Positions 9,517 through 19,948 of a DNA stretch of 64,000 nucleotides are shown here, piece by piece; positions within the stretch are counted from its first letter, which is position 1, and each line of letters begins with the position of its first letter. The stretch is from NCBI RefSeq assembly GCF_019457635.1, contig NZ_CP080412.1, forward strand, positions 2,480,001 to 2,544,000, written 5' to 3'. The notes beneath the pieces are model-generated. The model searched no databases, had not been told where the DNA came from, and saw only the letters and a program-made list of their open reading frames with translations. The DNA is from Shewanella mangrovisoli (GTDB lineage: Bacteria > Pseudomonadota > Gammaproteobacteria > Enterobacterales > Shewanellaceae). The translations under genes were made by a program, and so were the position numbers.

Positions 9517-9592
9517 TCCCCTGTAGTTCAGTCGGTAGAACGGCGGACTGTTAATCCGTATGTCACTGGTTCAAGTCCAGTCAGGGGAGCCA
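9517..9592 (+). tRNA. tRNA-Asn (GTT), copy 4
   Basis: Identical 76-nt copy. Its upstream 31-bp spacer (9486-9516) matches the one at 9379-9409 except for one T/G change. Confidence 0.97.
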
Positions 9593-9638
9593 CTTTCAAG
9601 ATGATATCTCAAGTCGATAGCAATATCGCACCCTCTAC

Positions 9639-9714
9639 TCCCCTGTAGTTCAGTCGGTAGAACGGCGGACTGTTAATCCGTATGTCACTGGTTCAAGTCC
9701 AGTCAGGGGAGCCA
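9639..9714 (+). tRNA. tRNA-Asn (GTT), copy 5
   Basis: Fifth identical copy, after a 46-bp spacer of different sequence. No clear intrinsic terminator was seen after it. Confidence 0.97.
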
Positions 9715-9922
9715 CTTTCTTGCGAGTCCATCCAATCTTCTAAGCTCCAATAACTCGTCATCTAGGCGTGTGTTTTCATTTCTGTTTTACGCCAAATACG
9801 GTTACACTGTAAGCAGTTTGTTAACCAAAATTCCGAGTATCATCACGCAGATAGGGATATTGACTGAGCACTCTCTTAATATTCTGTCCGCAAATACTTC
9901 ACCACATTGAGAGCGGATTTTT

Positions 9923-11827
9923 ATGGCGATGTCTAAATCATATCCCATCTTTTTATTGTTGATTTTTTTAGGGCTGTTTGGTTGGGTTTATCACAACGAA
10001 AATAATCAGCTCCAAGTGCAGCAACAGCAAGAGCTCAATAACTTTAAACAGTACATGGGTAACTTTGCCCAATGGCAAGGTAATGGCGCTGAGCTTTACC
10101 AAAGTATTGCCAGCCATTATCCGCTGCAATTTTTCCAATATGTCGATGATACCGACGGACAACTTAATTTTACTCAGGGCGATCTCAACTCCCAGAGCCC
10201 TCACCTGCTAGCCGGATTGTTTGCCTTAGATTTATCCCATACGCAAAAACTGGCTGCGGGGCGTTTACAGGTTAAGTTGAGTGCCGATCAAGCGATTGAA
10301 AATGCGATCACCAGTACCCAGCAATTGGGGATGGTATTGGTACTGACCTATATCCTGTTGATTGTTGTTTTTACTTTTCTTATCAACAAATTAAAATCAG
10401 CTATCCGTTATGCGGCAGAGTATATCTCCCACATTCCTGACATGAATTTTTCTGCCATTGAATCTTCGAAGCTTAACGGTGAAATGGCGCCAGTGAAATT
10501 AGCCTTAGAAGACTGCCGAACTCAGCTCAAATCTAAACTGGATTTACTGACCCAAGAAAATCAAAAATTACATAAAGCCGCTTATCAAGATCCTGTGACG
10601 GGTTTTGGCAGTCGCCCACCTTTTACCACGAAATTAGAAAGCATCAGTAATCGCAGCATCCCACAACTCGGGCTGTTAGCCATGGTCAAAGCGACTGAGC
10701 TTTCCCATGTGAACCAATTGCAAGGCCGCTCTGCAGGTGATGATTATCTCGCGAGTGTTGCCAATTGCATTCGTAAGGCTTGTTCAAAATATCCCGATTC
10801 TGAGTGTTACCGTGTCTCCAGTGCCGATTTTGCGATTTTTTTACCTGATTTAGTGTTAAAAGACGGTCCTAAATTTTTAGAACAACTTAAAGTGTTCCTC
10901 GATGAATACCAACAAATGACCCGAGCCGAATCGGTGGCGCACATTGGCTTAGTGCCTTATCAACAGGGGACCGATCCCGTTAATTTGCTCTCCTTAGCAG
11001 ACACCGCTGTCAGCATTGCGCAAACCTTAGGTCCCAATAGTTTCCATATTCAAGAGAAACTCAACGGCGATGAGCAGTTTGGGGATGACCGTTGGAAAGT
11101 GGCAATCAACGACTTAATCACCCGCCAAGCGTTGAAATTTTTTCAACAGCCGATTCAGCCTTGCCGCAATGATGTCGAGGTCTATCGCGAGTTACTCGCA
11201 CGTTTTTACAACAACGAAGGCAAGTTTTTACCTACCACCACCGTCATCGCCATGGCCGAGCGCCACGGCATGAGCACGGAATTAGATAAATTAGTGGTGA
11301 TCAGCACATTAAGAATGCTTAAAGAAAATCCGACCATTAGCGGCAACTTTGGCGTCAATATCAGCGCCTTTTCGGCCCATCAAGAATTGTTTGTAGGCTG
11401 GTTAAGGGATGTGTTGAGCAAACATAAATACATCGCTTCTCGCCTAGTGTTTGAGATCAACGAATCCGGTATGCAGGCCAATTTAGGCGCCAGCTATAAG
11501 TTTGTCCGAGAAGTCCATAGTGTCGGTTCGCGGGTCTCAATTGAGCGCTTCGGGATGAGCTTTACCTCCTTCAAATTCTTCAGTGAAGTGCGCCCCGACT
11601 ACATTAAGCTCGATGGCAGCTACACCTCATCAATCGATGAAGATAGCAATAATAAGTTCTTCGTACGGATGATGGTGGATGTAGCACGACGCATCGGCAT
11701 TCGAGTTATCGCCACCAGTGTCGAGCGCCAAGAGGAAAAACTGACCCTCGAAAAACTCCTCGTCGATGGATTGCAGGGCTATTATATTGCCCAGCCACAG
11801 GCCATTACCTTAACTGACCAAATTTAA
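9923..11827 (+). CDS. Membrane protein with degenerate GGDEF and EAL domains (CsrD/LapD-like)
   Basis: A 634-residue inner-membrane protein: TM1 at about 7-24, a periplasmic domain (25-135) resembling the LapD/MoxY N-terminal type, TM2 at 136-153, a short linker, then GGDEF (about 215-375) and EAL (390-630). The GGDEF signature is SSADF (299-303) and the EAL signature is ELL (423-425); the catalytic DD of the EAL domain is ER (541-542). Neither domain should be catalytic. The EAL domain keeps FGVNIS, FEINES and YIKLD, so it may still bind c-di-GMP (as in LapD) or act on RNA turnover (as in CsrD). Which of these cannot be decided here. It stands alone between the tRNA-Asn array and the rnf operon. 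Confidence 0.85.
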   Translation: MAMSKSYPIFLLLIFLGLFGWVYHNENNQLQVQQQQELNNFKQYMGNFAQWQGNGAELYQSIASHYPLQFFQYVDDTDGQLNFTQGDLNSQSPHLLAGLFALDLSHTQKLAAGRLQVKLSADQAIENAITSTQQLGMVLVLTYILLIVVFTFLINKLKSAIRYAAEYISHIPDMNFSAIESSKLNGEMAPVKLALEDCRTQLKSKLDLLTQENQKLHKAAYQDPVTGFGSRPPFTTKLESISNRSIPQLGLLAMVKATELSHVNQLQGRSAGDDYLASVANCIRKACSKYPDSECYRVSSADFAIFLPDLVLKDGPKFLEQLKVFLDEYQQMTRAESVAHIGLVPYQQGTDPVNLLSLADTAVSIAQTLGPNSFHIQEKLNGDEQFGDDRWKVAINDLITRQALKFFQQPIQPCRNDVEVYRELLARFYNNEGKFLPTTTVIAMAERHGMSTELDKLVVISTLRMLKENPTISGNFGVNISAFSAHQELFVGWLRDVLSKHKYIASRLVFEINESGMQANLGASYKFVREVHSVGSRVSIERFGMSFTSFKFFSEVRPDYIKLDGSYTSSIDEDSNNKFFVRMMVDVARRIGIRVIATSVERQEEKLTLEKLLVDGLQGYYIAQPQAITLTDQI

Positions 11828-11833
11828 ACCAGC

Positions 11834-11882
11834 GCAGGGTTAATGGAGCGCGCAAATTTACAGTAAAGATAGTTAACCCTGC
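11834..11882. promoter_or_regulatory. Perfect 10-bp inverted repeat just upstream of the rnf promoter
   Basis: GCAGGGTTAA (11834-11843) and TTAACCCTGC (11873-11882) are exact inverted complements separated by 29 bp. The right arm ends 10 bp before the -35 box at 11893. It could be an operator for the rnf operon or a weak terminator for the preceding gene; there is no proper T-run. Confidence 0.45.
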
Positions 11883-11892
11883 ATTCTATATG

Positions 11893-11921
11893 TTGTTTAT
11901 GCAAACGGAAAAGTCGATAAT
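11893..11921 (+). promoter_or_regulatory. Candidate sigma-70 promoter of the rnf operon
   Basis: TTGTTT (11893-11898) and GATAAT (11916-11921) with a 17-bp spacer, 31 bp before the rnfA start codon. Only sequence match supports it. Confidence 0.55.
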
Positions 11922-11952
11922 ACGGCCAAGATCCGTTTAGACAAGTATTGAG

Positions 11953-12531
11953 ATGAGTGAATATCTCCTGTTGTTGATCAGCACCGTACTGGTCAACAAT
12001 TTCGTATTAGTGAAATTCTTAGGTTTATGTCCTTTTATGGGGGTCTCCAGTAAATTGGAGTCCGCTATTGGCATGTCCATGGCGACCACCTTCGTGTTGA
12101 CCTTGGCATCCATTCTCAGTTACCTCGTCAACCAATATCTATTATTGCCTTTTGACCTCAGCTACTTGCGTACCATGAGCTTTATTCTGGTGATTGCCGT
12201 GGTGGTGCAATTTACTGAGATGGTGGTGCAAAAAACCAGTGCATCCCTACACCGAGCGCTCGGTATCTATCTGCCACTGATCACCACTAACTGTGCCGTA
12301 CTGGGTGTAGCCCTGTTAAACGTGAACGAGAAACACGATTTTATTCAGTCAGCTATCTATGGTTTTGGTGCTGCGGTGGGTTTTTCCTTAGTGTTAATTC
12401 TGTTTTCCGCGATGCGCGAACGTTTAGCGGCCGCCGATGTGCCAATGCCGTTTAAGGGCGGCGCCATCGCCATGATCACCGCAGGCTTAATGTCTTTAGC
12501 CTTTATGGGATTCACAGGATTGGTTAAATAG
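11953..12531 (+). CDS. rnfA: Rnf electron transport complex subunit A
   Basis: RnfA (RsxA) is an integral membrane subunit of the ion-pumping ferredoxin:NAD oxidoreductase; in E. coli the complex also reduces the SoxR sensor. The 192-residue protein has six membrane segments and the conserved [16 protein letters not shown] opening and TTNCAVLG motif that hold a shared iron-sulfur centre with RnfE. It starts the operon rnfABCDGE-nth; its stop codon directly abuts the rnfB ATG. Confidence 0.97.
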   Translation: MSEYLLLLISTVLVNNFVLVKFLGLCPFMGVSSKLESAIGMSMATTFVLTLASILSYLVNQYLLLPFDLSYLRTMSFILVIAVVVQFTEMVVQKTSASLHRALGIYLPLITTNCAVLGVALLNVNEKHDFIQSAIYGFGAAVGFSLVLILFSAMRERLAAADVPMPFKGGAIAMITAGLMSLAFMGFTGLVK

Positions 12532-13113
12532 ATGTCCACCATGTTAATTGCCGTTATCTTACTGACCCTATTGGCATTGTTCTTTGGGGTATTACTCGGA
12601 TTTGCCGCCTTAAAATTTAAGGTTGAAGGCAATCCCATTGTCGATGAACTCGAAGCTATCCTGCCACAAACCCAATGTGGTCAATGTGGTTATCCCGGTT
12701 GCCGTCCCTACGCCGAAGCCATTGCCAATGGCGATAAAGTCAACAAGTGTCCTCCCGGCGGCACTGCAACCATGGAAAAGCTCGCCAACTTAATGGGTGT
12801 AGAGCCAGAGCCGCTCAATGCCGAGGCTCAGTCCCAAGTCAAGAAAGTCGCCTACATTCGCGAAGATGAATGTATTGGCTGCACTAAGTGTATTCAGGCC
12901 TGCCCTGTCGACGCCATTATCGGTGCGGGCAAACTCATGCATACCGTGCTCACCGCCGACTGCACAGGCTGCGATCTCTGCGTCGAGCCCTGCCCCGTTG
13001 ACTGTATCGAGATGATCCCTGTGGGCCAAAATCTAAAAAACTGGAACTGGCGCTTAAACGCCATTCCCGTGACTCTTATCCAAGAGACCCCGCACGAAGA
13101 AAAGAGAGGATAA
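12532..13113 (+). CDS. rnfB: Rnf electron transport complex ferredoxin subunit B
   Basis: RnfB is the iron-sulfur subunit that passes electrons into the membrane complex. The 193-residue protein has an N-terminal membrane anchor (about 4-26), the CGQCGYPGC cluster motif with a fourth cysteine downstream, and two 4Fe-4S ferredoxin motifs ([12 protein letters not shown] and [12 protein letters not shown]). The start follows the rnfA stop without a gap and rnfC begins 3 bp later, so translation is coupled. Confidence 0.97.
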   Translation: MSTMLIAVILLTLLALFFGVLLGFAALKFKVEGNPIVDELEAILPQTQCGQCGYPGCRPYAEAIANGDKVNKCPPGGTATMEKLANLMGVEPEPLNAEAQSQVKKVAYIREDECIGCTKCIQACPVDAIIGAGKLMHTVLTADCTGCDLCVEPCPVDCIEMIPVGQNLKNWNWRLNAIPVTLIQETPHEEKRG

Positions 13114-13116
13114 GCG

Positions 13117-15717
13117 GTGCTGACTTTATTAGATCAATTAGATAAAGGAACCCTTTGGCGCTCACCCGGTGGCATTCATCCGCCTGAAGTCAAATTCCTC
13201 TCCAACACCACGCCAATTAGCCAACTGCCATTAGCGCAGGAATACTTAGTGCCTGTGCCACAGGTAGGTGAGAACTGCACTCTTGCAGTCAAAGTGGGTG
13301 ACAAAGTATTAAAAGGCGCGCCATTAACTCAAGGCACCTCGATTTGGCATTTGCCGGTGCATGCGCCAACCTCTGGCACTGTAATCGCCATTGAGCCAAG
13401 AGCCAGTAACCACGCCTCGGCCTTGCCGGTCAATACCTGCGTGATTGCCGCCGATGGTGAAGATCGCTGGTGTGAGTTAACGCCTGGCTCAATTGAGCTC
13501 AGTAATCATGAAATAATTGCCAAAATCCATGGAGCCGGCATTGCCGGTATGGGGGGCGCCGCCTTCCCAAGCCATATCAAGCTTAATCCCGTCAGTGAAA
13601 TCGAATTAGTGATTATCAACGGCGTGGAGTGTGAGCCTTATATCAGCGCCGACGATCGCTTAATGCGCGAATACAGCCAAGACATTCTGGCGGGTATTGG
13701 GATTATCCATCGCCTCCTAGCGCCCAAGCGCATTGTGATTGCTATCGAAGACAACAAGCCCGAAGCCATCAAAGCCATGCAACAGGCGGTGAGCCAATCC
13801 ACGCTTCCAGCGGGCAGCACGCGGGTAACGGCGATACCAACCAAGTATCCTTCTGGCGGTGAGAAGCAGCTTATTCAGATCATCACGGGGCGTGAAGTGC
13901 CATCAGGTTCCATCCCCGCTAAGCTTGGCATTGTCGTGCATAACGTAGGAACCGCGTTTGCGATTCACCAAGCCGTGACCCAAGGTAAACCGCTGATTGA
14001 ACGTGTGGTGACAGTTACCGGCCAAAATGTGGGTAAGCCAGGCAACTATTGGTTACCCATAGGCACGCCCGTTGAGCATGTGCTCAAACATACTGAATTT
14101 AACGCCGAAGCCGATCAAAAAGTGATTATTGGCGGTCCTATGATGGGCCATGCGTTACCAACCATCCAAGTGCCGATTTTAAAAGGCACAAACTGTATTT
14201 TGGTGCCCAGCAGTCAAGAAATTGGAACCACGCCAGAGGATAAGGCCTGTATCCGCTGCGGCGAATGTGCCAATGCCTGCCCTGCACTCTTGCTACCACA
14301 ACAACTGTTTTGGCATGCAAGAGCGGAAGAGTATGACAAGGCGGCCAGTTACAACCTTAAGGACTGTATCGAATGCGGGTGCTGTAGTTATGTGTGCCCC
14401 AGTGATATCCCACTGGTGGAATACTACCGCATCGCTAAGTCGGCACTAAAACAAGCCGCCGATGAAAAGCATCAAGCCGAGCGCGCCAAACAGCGCTTCG
14501 AGGCGCGTATTCAACGCCTCGAGGAAGAAAAGCTCGCCCGCGAAGCCAAGGCTAAGGAAGCCGCTGCGCGTCGCCAAACGACCATGACCTCAACGGATAA
14601 GAATGCCGTCGCCGAAGCCATGGCGCGGATTGCGGCCAAAAAGGCAGCTGCGGCAGAAACCACAGCGGATAACGCTCCGGTCGAGGTCGTTGCGGCTGAT
14701 GCAAGCAGCCCTGAGGCGCCTAAGGGTAAGGCGGCCGTTGCCGCCGCGATTGCTCGAGCCAAGGCCAAGAAAGCCGCCGCTGCGGCGCAAGGGGCCGATG
14801 ATGCAGAACCGTCTCAACTAGCAGTCTCTTCTGAGCAAACAGCTTCTTCTAAACCAAGCAAGCCAACTGAGCAATCCGAGTCTTTATCACAAAAAGATAA
14901 AGTCGCCGCAGCTATCGCTCGCGCCAAAGCGAAAAAAGCCGCATTAAAAACCGACTCGGATGCCAATGGCGACACTAACGTCGTGACAGACAACACAGAT
15001 AAGCCAGCAACAGAAACAACGGCTAACGCAGAAGTGGATGACAAAAAAGCCAAAGTCGCTGCCGCCGTTGCCCGCGCAAAAGCTAAAAAGGCCGCCGCGC
15101 AGCAAGCTGAATCGAGTGAAGTTACCGAGGTTCTGCCCGAGTTAGCAGCAGACGCTCAGCCAGAGTCAAACGATGAATCTGGCAATGAATCAAGCTCAGT
15201 CGCTGAACCAAGCACGCCACTCAGTCCAGAAAATGAGAAAAAAGCTAAGGTCGCTGCTGCGGTTGCGCGCGCAAAAGCCAAAAAAGCCGCCGCGCAGCAA
15301 GCTGAATCGAGTGAGGTTACCGAGGTTCTGCCCGAGTTAGCAGCAGACGCTAAACCAAAATCGACCAATGAGTCAGACAATGAATCAGACTCAGCCACTA
15401 AACCAAGCGCATCACTCAGTCCCGAAGATGAGAAAAAGGCCAAAGTCGCTGCCGCCGTAGCCCGCGCAAAAGCCAAAAAGGCCGCCGCGCTGCAGGCTGA
15501 ATCGAGTGATGTTGCCGAAGTTCAGCCCGAGCGAGTAGCAGACGCTAAGCCTGATTCAGACGATGAATCTGGCAATAAATCAAGCTCAGTAGCAGAACCA
15601 AGCGCACCACTCAGTCCCGAAGCTGAGAAAAAGGCCAAGGTCGCTGCAGCCGTTGCTCGTGCGAAAGCCAAAAAAGCGGCCAGAGAAGCGAATGCGATCA
15701 GCGATGCAAATGAATAG
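13117..15717 (+). CDS. rnfC: Rnf electron transport complex subunit C with a long repetitive tail
   Basis: RnfC is the NAD(H)/flavin-binding peripheral subunit. The glycine-rich site GAGIAGMGGAAFPSH (139-153) and two 4Fe-4S motifs (C378, C381, C384, C388 and C417, C420, C423, C427) are present. After residue ~445 the protein becomes a charged coiled-coil and then an Ala/Lys-rich extension to residue 866 with repeated KVAAAVARAKAKKAA blocks and acidic Ser/Glu linkers. The tail's last part is a 65-residue unit repeated with an exact 195-bp period. Tails of variable length are known in enterobacterial RsxC. The start is a GTG at 13117, close behind rnfB. Confidence 0.96.
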   Translation: MLTLLDQLDKGTLWRSPGGIHPPEVKFLSNTTPISQLPLAQEYLVPVPQVGENCTLAVKVGDKVLKGAPLTQGTSIWHLPVHAPTSGTVIAIEPRASNHASALPVNTCVIAADGEDRWCELTPGSIELSNHEIIAKIHGAGIAGMGGAAFPSHIKLNPVSEIELVIINGVECEPYISADDRLMREYSQDILAGIGIIHRLLAPKRIVIAIEDNKPEAIKAMQQAVSQSTLPAGSTRVTAIPTKYPSGGEKQLIQIITGREVPSGSIPAKLGIVVHNVGTAFAIHQAVTQGKPLIERVVTVTGQNVGKPGNYWLPIGTPVEHVLKHTEFNAEADQKVIIGGPMMGHALPTIQVPILKGTNCILVPSSQEIGTTPEDKACIRCGECANACPALLLPQQLFWHARAEEYDKAASYNLKDCIECGCCSYVCPSDIPLVEYYRIAKSALKQAADEKHQAERAKQRFEARIQRLEEEKLAREAKAKEAAARRQTTMTSTDKNAVAEAMARIAAKKAAAAETTADNAPVEVVAADASSPEAPKGKAAVAAAIARAKAKKAAAAAQGADDAEPSQLAVSSEQTASSKPSKPTEQSESLSQKDKVAAAIARAKAKKAALKTDSDANGDTNVVTDNTDKPATETTANAEVDDKKAKVAAAVARAKAKKAAAQQAESSEVTEVLPELAADAQPESNDESGNESSSVAEPSTPLSPENEKKAKVAAAVARAKAKKAAAQQAESSEVTEVLPELAADAKPKSTNESDNESDSATKPSASLSPEDEKKAKVAAAVARAKAKKAAALQAESSDVAEVQPERVADAKPDSDDESGNKSSSVAEPSAPLSPEAEKKAKVAAAVARAKAKKAAREANAISDANE
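15043..15700 (+). repeat. 195-bp in-frame tandem repeats in the rnfC tail
   Basis: The block beginning AAAGT-CGCT recurs with its GTCGCT at 15055, 15250, 15445 and 15640, an exact period of 195 bp (65 codons). Units differ by scattered substitutions, so the array is not freshly formed. Two shorter, less regular copies of the KVAAA-RAKAKKAA block precede it (about 14730 and 14900). Confidence 0.9.
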
Positions 15718-15783
15718 CACTGCAGCTTTAAAAGCTCAGTGCATTTAAAATTATTAGCTTAAAAATCAGTGACTCAAGATTAG

Positions 15784-16848
<1,065 letters not shown>

Positions 16849-16903
16849 GCCTGTGGCATAAAAGAATCAAGCGAGCTTGAACAAGGATTCTTGAGGAATA
16901 AAA

Positions 16904-17542
16904 GTGAATAATCCAATGATTAAAAATGGTTTGCTGCTTGCCCTGTTTGCCCTGCTCTGCACGGGCTTAGTGGCAGTGGTTAATCAACAGACCTTAGATA
17001 AAATTAAGCAGCAAGAGCAGCAGGAACTGATGCGCGTGTTGCATCAGTTGATCCCCGATGAGATCCATGACAATGAGCTGACCGCGCAATGTACCCTGTT
17101 GCAGAATAAAGACGCGCTCGGCACCGATGATGCCATGCCAGCCTATATCGCCACTGCTGCGGGTAAGCCCGTTGCTATCGCCCTCGAAGCTATTGCCCCC
17201 GATGGTTACAACGGCAATATTAAGCTGATTGTGGGTATCAATACCCAAGGTGAAGTGTTAGGTGTACGCACACTTGCCCACCAAGAAACCCCGGGCCTTG
17301 GGGATAAAATCGATTTACGTAAATCCGATTGGGTCACCAAGTTTGTCGGAAAAGTGCTGACATCCGAAGATGATAAGCAATGGCAAGTGCAGAAAGACGG
17401 GGGTGACTTTGACCAATTCACTGGCGCAACAATCACACCACGCGCCTATGTGAAAGCGGTTAAACGCGCCGTATGGTACTTTACTCAGCATCAAGCAGAG
17501 ATTTTCAGCCAACCTCTGAATTGTGAGGCCAACCATGACTAA
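16904..17542 (+). CDS. rnfG: Rnf electron transport complex subunit G
   Basis: RnfG carries a covalent FMN on the periplasmic side. One N-terminal membrane anchor (about 8-28) is followed by a soluble domain with the flavinylation motif TGAT (T173-T176, FMN on T176), the expected place for the family. Length is 212 residues from a GTG start. The end overlaps the start of rnfE by 8 bp. Confidence 0.95.
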   Translation: MNNPMIKNGLLLALFALLCTGLVAVVNQQTLDKIKQQEQQELMRVLHQLIPDEIHDNELTAQCTLLQNKDALGTDDAMPAYIATAAGKPVAIALEAIAPDGYNGNIKLIVGINTQGEVLGVRTLAHQETPGLGDKIDLRKSDWVTKFVGKVLTSEDDKQWQVQKDGGDFDQFTGATITPRAYVKAVKRAVWYFTQHQAEIFSQPLNCEANHD

Positions 17543-18233
17543 TTATCGCGAAATAGCCTGGCAAGGACTGTGGAAAAATAACCCCGGCTTGGTGCAACTG
17601 CTGGGGTTATGTCCACTGCTGGCCGTAACTGCCACCCTCACCAATGCCCTCGGGCTTGGGGTCGCTACTATGTTGGTACTGATTGGTTCAAACATTTTAG
17701 TCTCGTTGGTACGTGACTATGTGCCCAAGGAAATCCGTATCCCCGTGTTTGTGATGATCATTGCGGCGCTGGTAACCGCGGTGCAGCTGCTGATCAACGC
17801 CTACGCCTATGGCCTGTATTTGTCCTTAGGGATCTTCTTACCGCTGATTGTGACTAACTGCATTATCATTGGCCGCGCCGAAGCGTTTGCCTCCCGTAAT
17901 AATGCCTTTAGCGCCGCCTTCGATGGACTGATGATGGGACTTGGCTTTACCTTAGTCTTAGCAGTCCTTGGCGCAACGCGGGAAATTCTCGGCCAAGGCA
18001 CCCTGTTTGATGGCGCAGACCAACTGCTCGGCCCATGGGCAAAAGCCTTAACTATTCAGGTAAGGCAAGTCGATACGCCCTTCTTGCTGGCGATGTTACC
18101 GCCAGGCGCCTTTATTGTGATGGGCCTACTTATCGCCCTGAAAAACGTTATCGATAAAAAGCTTAAAGAGCGTCAACCCGAAGCGGCAGTGCAGCCAAGC
18201 GTAACACGGGCACGGATCACCAAAGTGAGTTAA
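17535..18233 (+). CDS. rnfE: Rnf electron transport complex subunit E
   Basis: RnfE is an integral membrane subunit paralogous to RnfA. About six membrane segments and the [16 protein letters not shown] and TNCIIIG motifs mirror RnfA. I use the ATG at 17535 (232 residues; [10 protein letters not shown]), preceded by GTGAGGCC; the frame is open 12 bp further upstream. It overlaps rnfG by 8 bp, so the two are coupled. Confidence 0.95.
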   Translation: MTNYREIAWQGLWKNNPGLVQLLGLCPLLAVTATLTNALGLGVATMLVLIGSNILVSLVRDYVPKEIRIPVFVMIIAALVTAVQLLINAYAYGLYLSLGIFLPLIVTNCIIIGRAEAFASRNNAFSAAFDGLMMGLGFTLVLAVLGATREILGQGTLFDGADQLLGPWAKALTIQVRQVDTPFLLAMLPPGAFIVMGLLIALKNVIDKKLKERQPEAAVQPSVTRARITKVS

Positions 18234-18299
18234 GCCCTTATTGAGATAACAGCTTAAGTAGTGGGTTTAGCGTTAAACCCACTACTTACAAGGACCACT

Positions 18300-18941
18300 A
18301 TGAATCAAGAAAAACGCATCCAAATCCTCACCCGCCTTCGCGAAAACAATCCCAAACCCGAAACCGAGCTGAATTTCTCTAGTCCCTTTGAATTGTTGGT
18401 GGCGGTGACTTTATCGGCGCAGGCGACCGATGTGAGCGTGAATAAGGCAACCGATAAACTATTTCCAGTCGCCAATACCGCCCACAGTATTTATGCCTTA
18501 GGCGTGGATGGATTAAAGGAATATATCAAGACGATTGGCCTGTATAACAACAAGGCCATCAATGTGATTAAAGCTTGTGAGATCTTGATTGAAAAATACA
18601 ATGGCGAAGTTCCAGAGGACAGAGAAGCGCTAGAATCGCTTCCTGGCGTAGGCCGTAAAACCGCTAACGTGGTGCTCAATACCGCCTTTGGCTGGCCGAC
18701 CATCGCCGTCGACACCCATATCTTTCGCATGGCAAACCGCACTAAATTTGCCCCCGGTAAAAATGTGGTCGAAGTCGAGGAACGCATGTTAAAGGTTGTT
18801 CCCGCCGAATTTAAGGTCGATGTGCATCACTGGTTTATTCTGCATGGCCGCTATACCTGTCTGGCCCGCAAACCCCGCTGCGGTAGCTGCATTATTGAAG
18901 ATTTGTGTGAGTTTAAAGAAAAGGTCTATCCCGAAGAGTAA
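18300..18941 (+). CDS. nth: Endonuclease III
   Basis: A DNA glycosylase/AP lyase that removes oxidised pyrimidines. The helix-hairpin-helix with LPGVGRKTANVVLN holds the catalytic lysine, AVDTHIFR holds the catalytic aspartate, and the C-terminal C-x6-C-x2-C-x5-C binds the 4Fe-4S cluster. The start at 18300 (213 residues) has an AAGGA site; the frame extends upstream to 18261 without one. It follows rnfE by 66 bp, the conserved rnf-nth order of gammaproteobacteria. Confidence 0.97.
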   Translation: MNQEKRIQILTRLRENNPKPETELNFSSPFELLVAVTLSAQATDVSVNKATDKLFPVANTAHSIYALGVDGLKEYIKTIGLYNNKAINVIKACEILIEKYNGEVPEDREALESLPGVGRKTANVVLNTAFGWPTIAVDTHIFRMANRTKFAPGKNVVEVEERMLKVVPAEFKVDVHHWFILHGRYTCLARKPRCGSCIIEDLCEFKEKVYPEE

Positions 18942-19120
18942 GGGCGCTACAAGGCTGTGGTTAAGCGCTTTAGTTAACGGCTTCTTGTTGGAGACAATTT
19001 GTTAAACACTTTGGTTGAAAACTTTTATAAAGGGCTTCCACGCTAGAGAAGATCTCGCTGAAAGTCCTTTTGTTATTAATGCTGTTATTAGCCCTATTGA
19101 TATTAGCCCTGTGGTGCAGA

Positions 19121-19387
19121 TTAATCGTTTGGTTGAGCGGCTTTTTGCTGCAATAGGGCGAGCAATTCTTCATATTTGGGCCCTTGGCCAAACTGGGGTA
19201 GCGCGACCGCAAAGACCACCAGCGCAAAGGCAATATAAATCGCGTACGGGTGACTCCAAAATCCTGCCAGCAGCGTAAGCGTGCCTAAGATAAGTAACAT
19301 AATCACCCCAACACGCACTCGCTGCGCCATCTGCACTTTTTGTTTCGCGGCAGCGATTAACGCGAGTTCCGCTTGAGTAAATGCCAT
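19121..19387 (-). CDS. Small two-span membrane protein, unknown
   Basis: An 88-residue protein (from the ATG at 19387, AAGGA site 6 nt upstream) with a charged N-terminus, two close membrane segments (about 27-47 and 50-68) and a polar, Gln-rich C-terminus. I do not recognise a named family. It lies between nth and the PepSY genes, leftward, and is probably its own transcription unit or the last of that group (96 bp gap). Confidence 0.65.
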   Translation of the reverse strand: MAFTQAELALIAAAKQKVQMAQRVRVGVIMLLILGTLTLLAGFWSHPYAIYIAFALVVFAVALPQFGQGPKYEELLALLQQKAAQPND

Positions 19388-19483
19388 ATCCAATCCTTTG
19401 CAGTAAACCTATCCGATAAAAATAACCCTCAAGCACAGTTTGCACCTGAGGGCGGTTTTACTGCAAACAATTTGCTAGCGGTA

Positions 19484-19948
19484 TTACTGAACTAACACTG
19501 CCTCGGGGATAGGCCATTGGCTGACTAACCATTCGCCCTGCCAATTTTGAATCGACACCCACAGGCTGTCCGTTGCCGCTAACTTAGCGCCGGTTATCGC
19601 ATGCACATGCTGGCCATGTTTACTGCCATGTAAAACCCCGTTTTCACCTTTTTGCAGGGCTTCTAATGGCAAGGCCTCTGGGCCGATATTGGCATAACCT
19701 TGGCGAATATGGGCGACATCACCCTGTTCAAAGATCAACATAAAATCTTTTACGTAATCATCGTGGTGTTTGTAAGGCGCCTTTAAATCTAAGGGCATTG
19801 GCGCGATTTTAAATTCACCAAGCTGCTGGCTCGGCCAAGCGGGCGGAAAGCTTGGGCTAAGCGATTGATAGAGAAACACAAAGGGTAAAATCAAAATCAA
19901 GCCACTGAGCTTATATTTATGCTTTAGCCAAAATATCGATGATGCCAT
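19484..19948 (-). CDS. Membrane-anchored periplasmic protein, His-rich, linked to PepSY gene
   Basis: A 154-residue protein with one N-terminal membrane segment (about 14-32) and a periplasmic domain holding a HGSKHGQHVH histidine cluster (around residues 107-116), which could bind metal. I do not recognise the family. Its ATG overlaps the end of the upstream PepSY gene, and both lie behind a probable Fur box, so a role in iron or other metal uptake at the inner membrane is likely but inferred. Confidence 0.65.
   Translation of the reverse strand: MASSIFWLKHKYKLSGLILILPFVFLYQSLSPSFPPAWPSQQLGEFKIAPMPLDLKAPYKHHDDYVKDFMLIFEQGDVAHIRQGYANIGPEALPLEALQKGENGVLHGSKHGQHVHAITGAKLAATDSLWVSIQNWQGEWLVSQWPIPEAVLVQ

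Larger units (their letters stand above)
9379..9592 (+). repeat. 107-bp tandem duplication of spacer plus tRNA-Asn
   Basis: The unit 9379-9485 (31-bp spacer and tRNA copy 3) is repeated as 9486-9592 with one substitution in the spacer. This points to recent unequal exchange inside the tRNA array. Confidence 0.9.

Noticed and set aside
14511..15476. Long minus-strand Ala/Ser-rich frames opposite the rnfC tail
   Set aside because: They are mirror frames caused by the GC-rich repeats and have no start signals.
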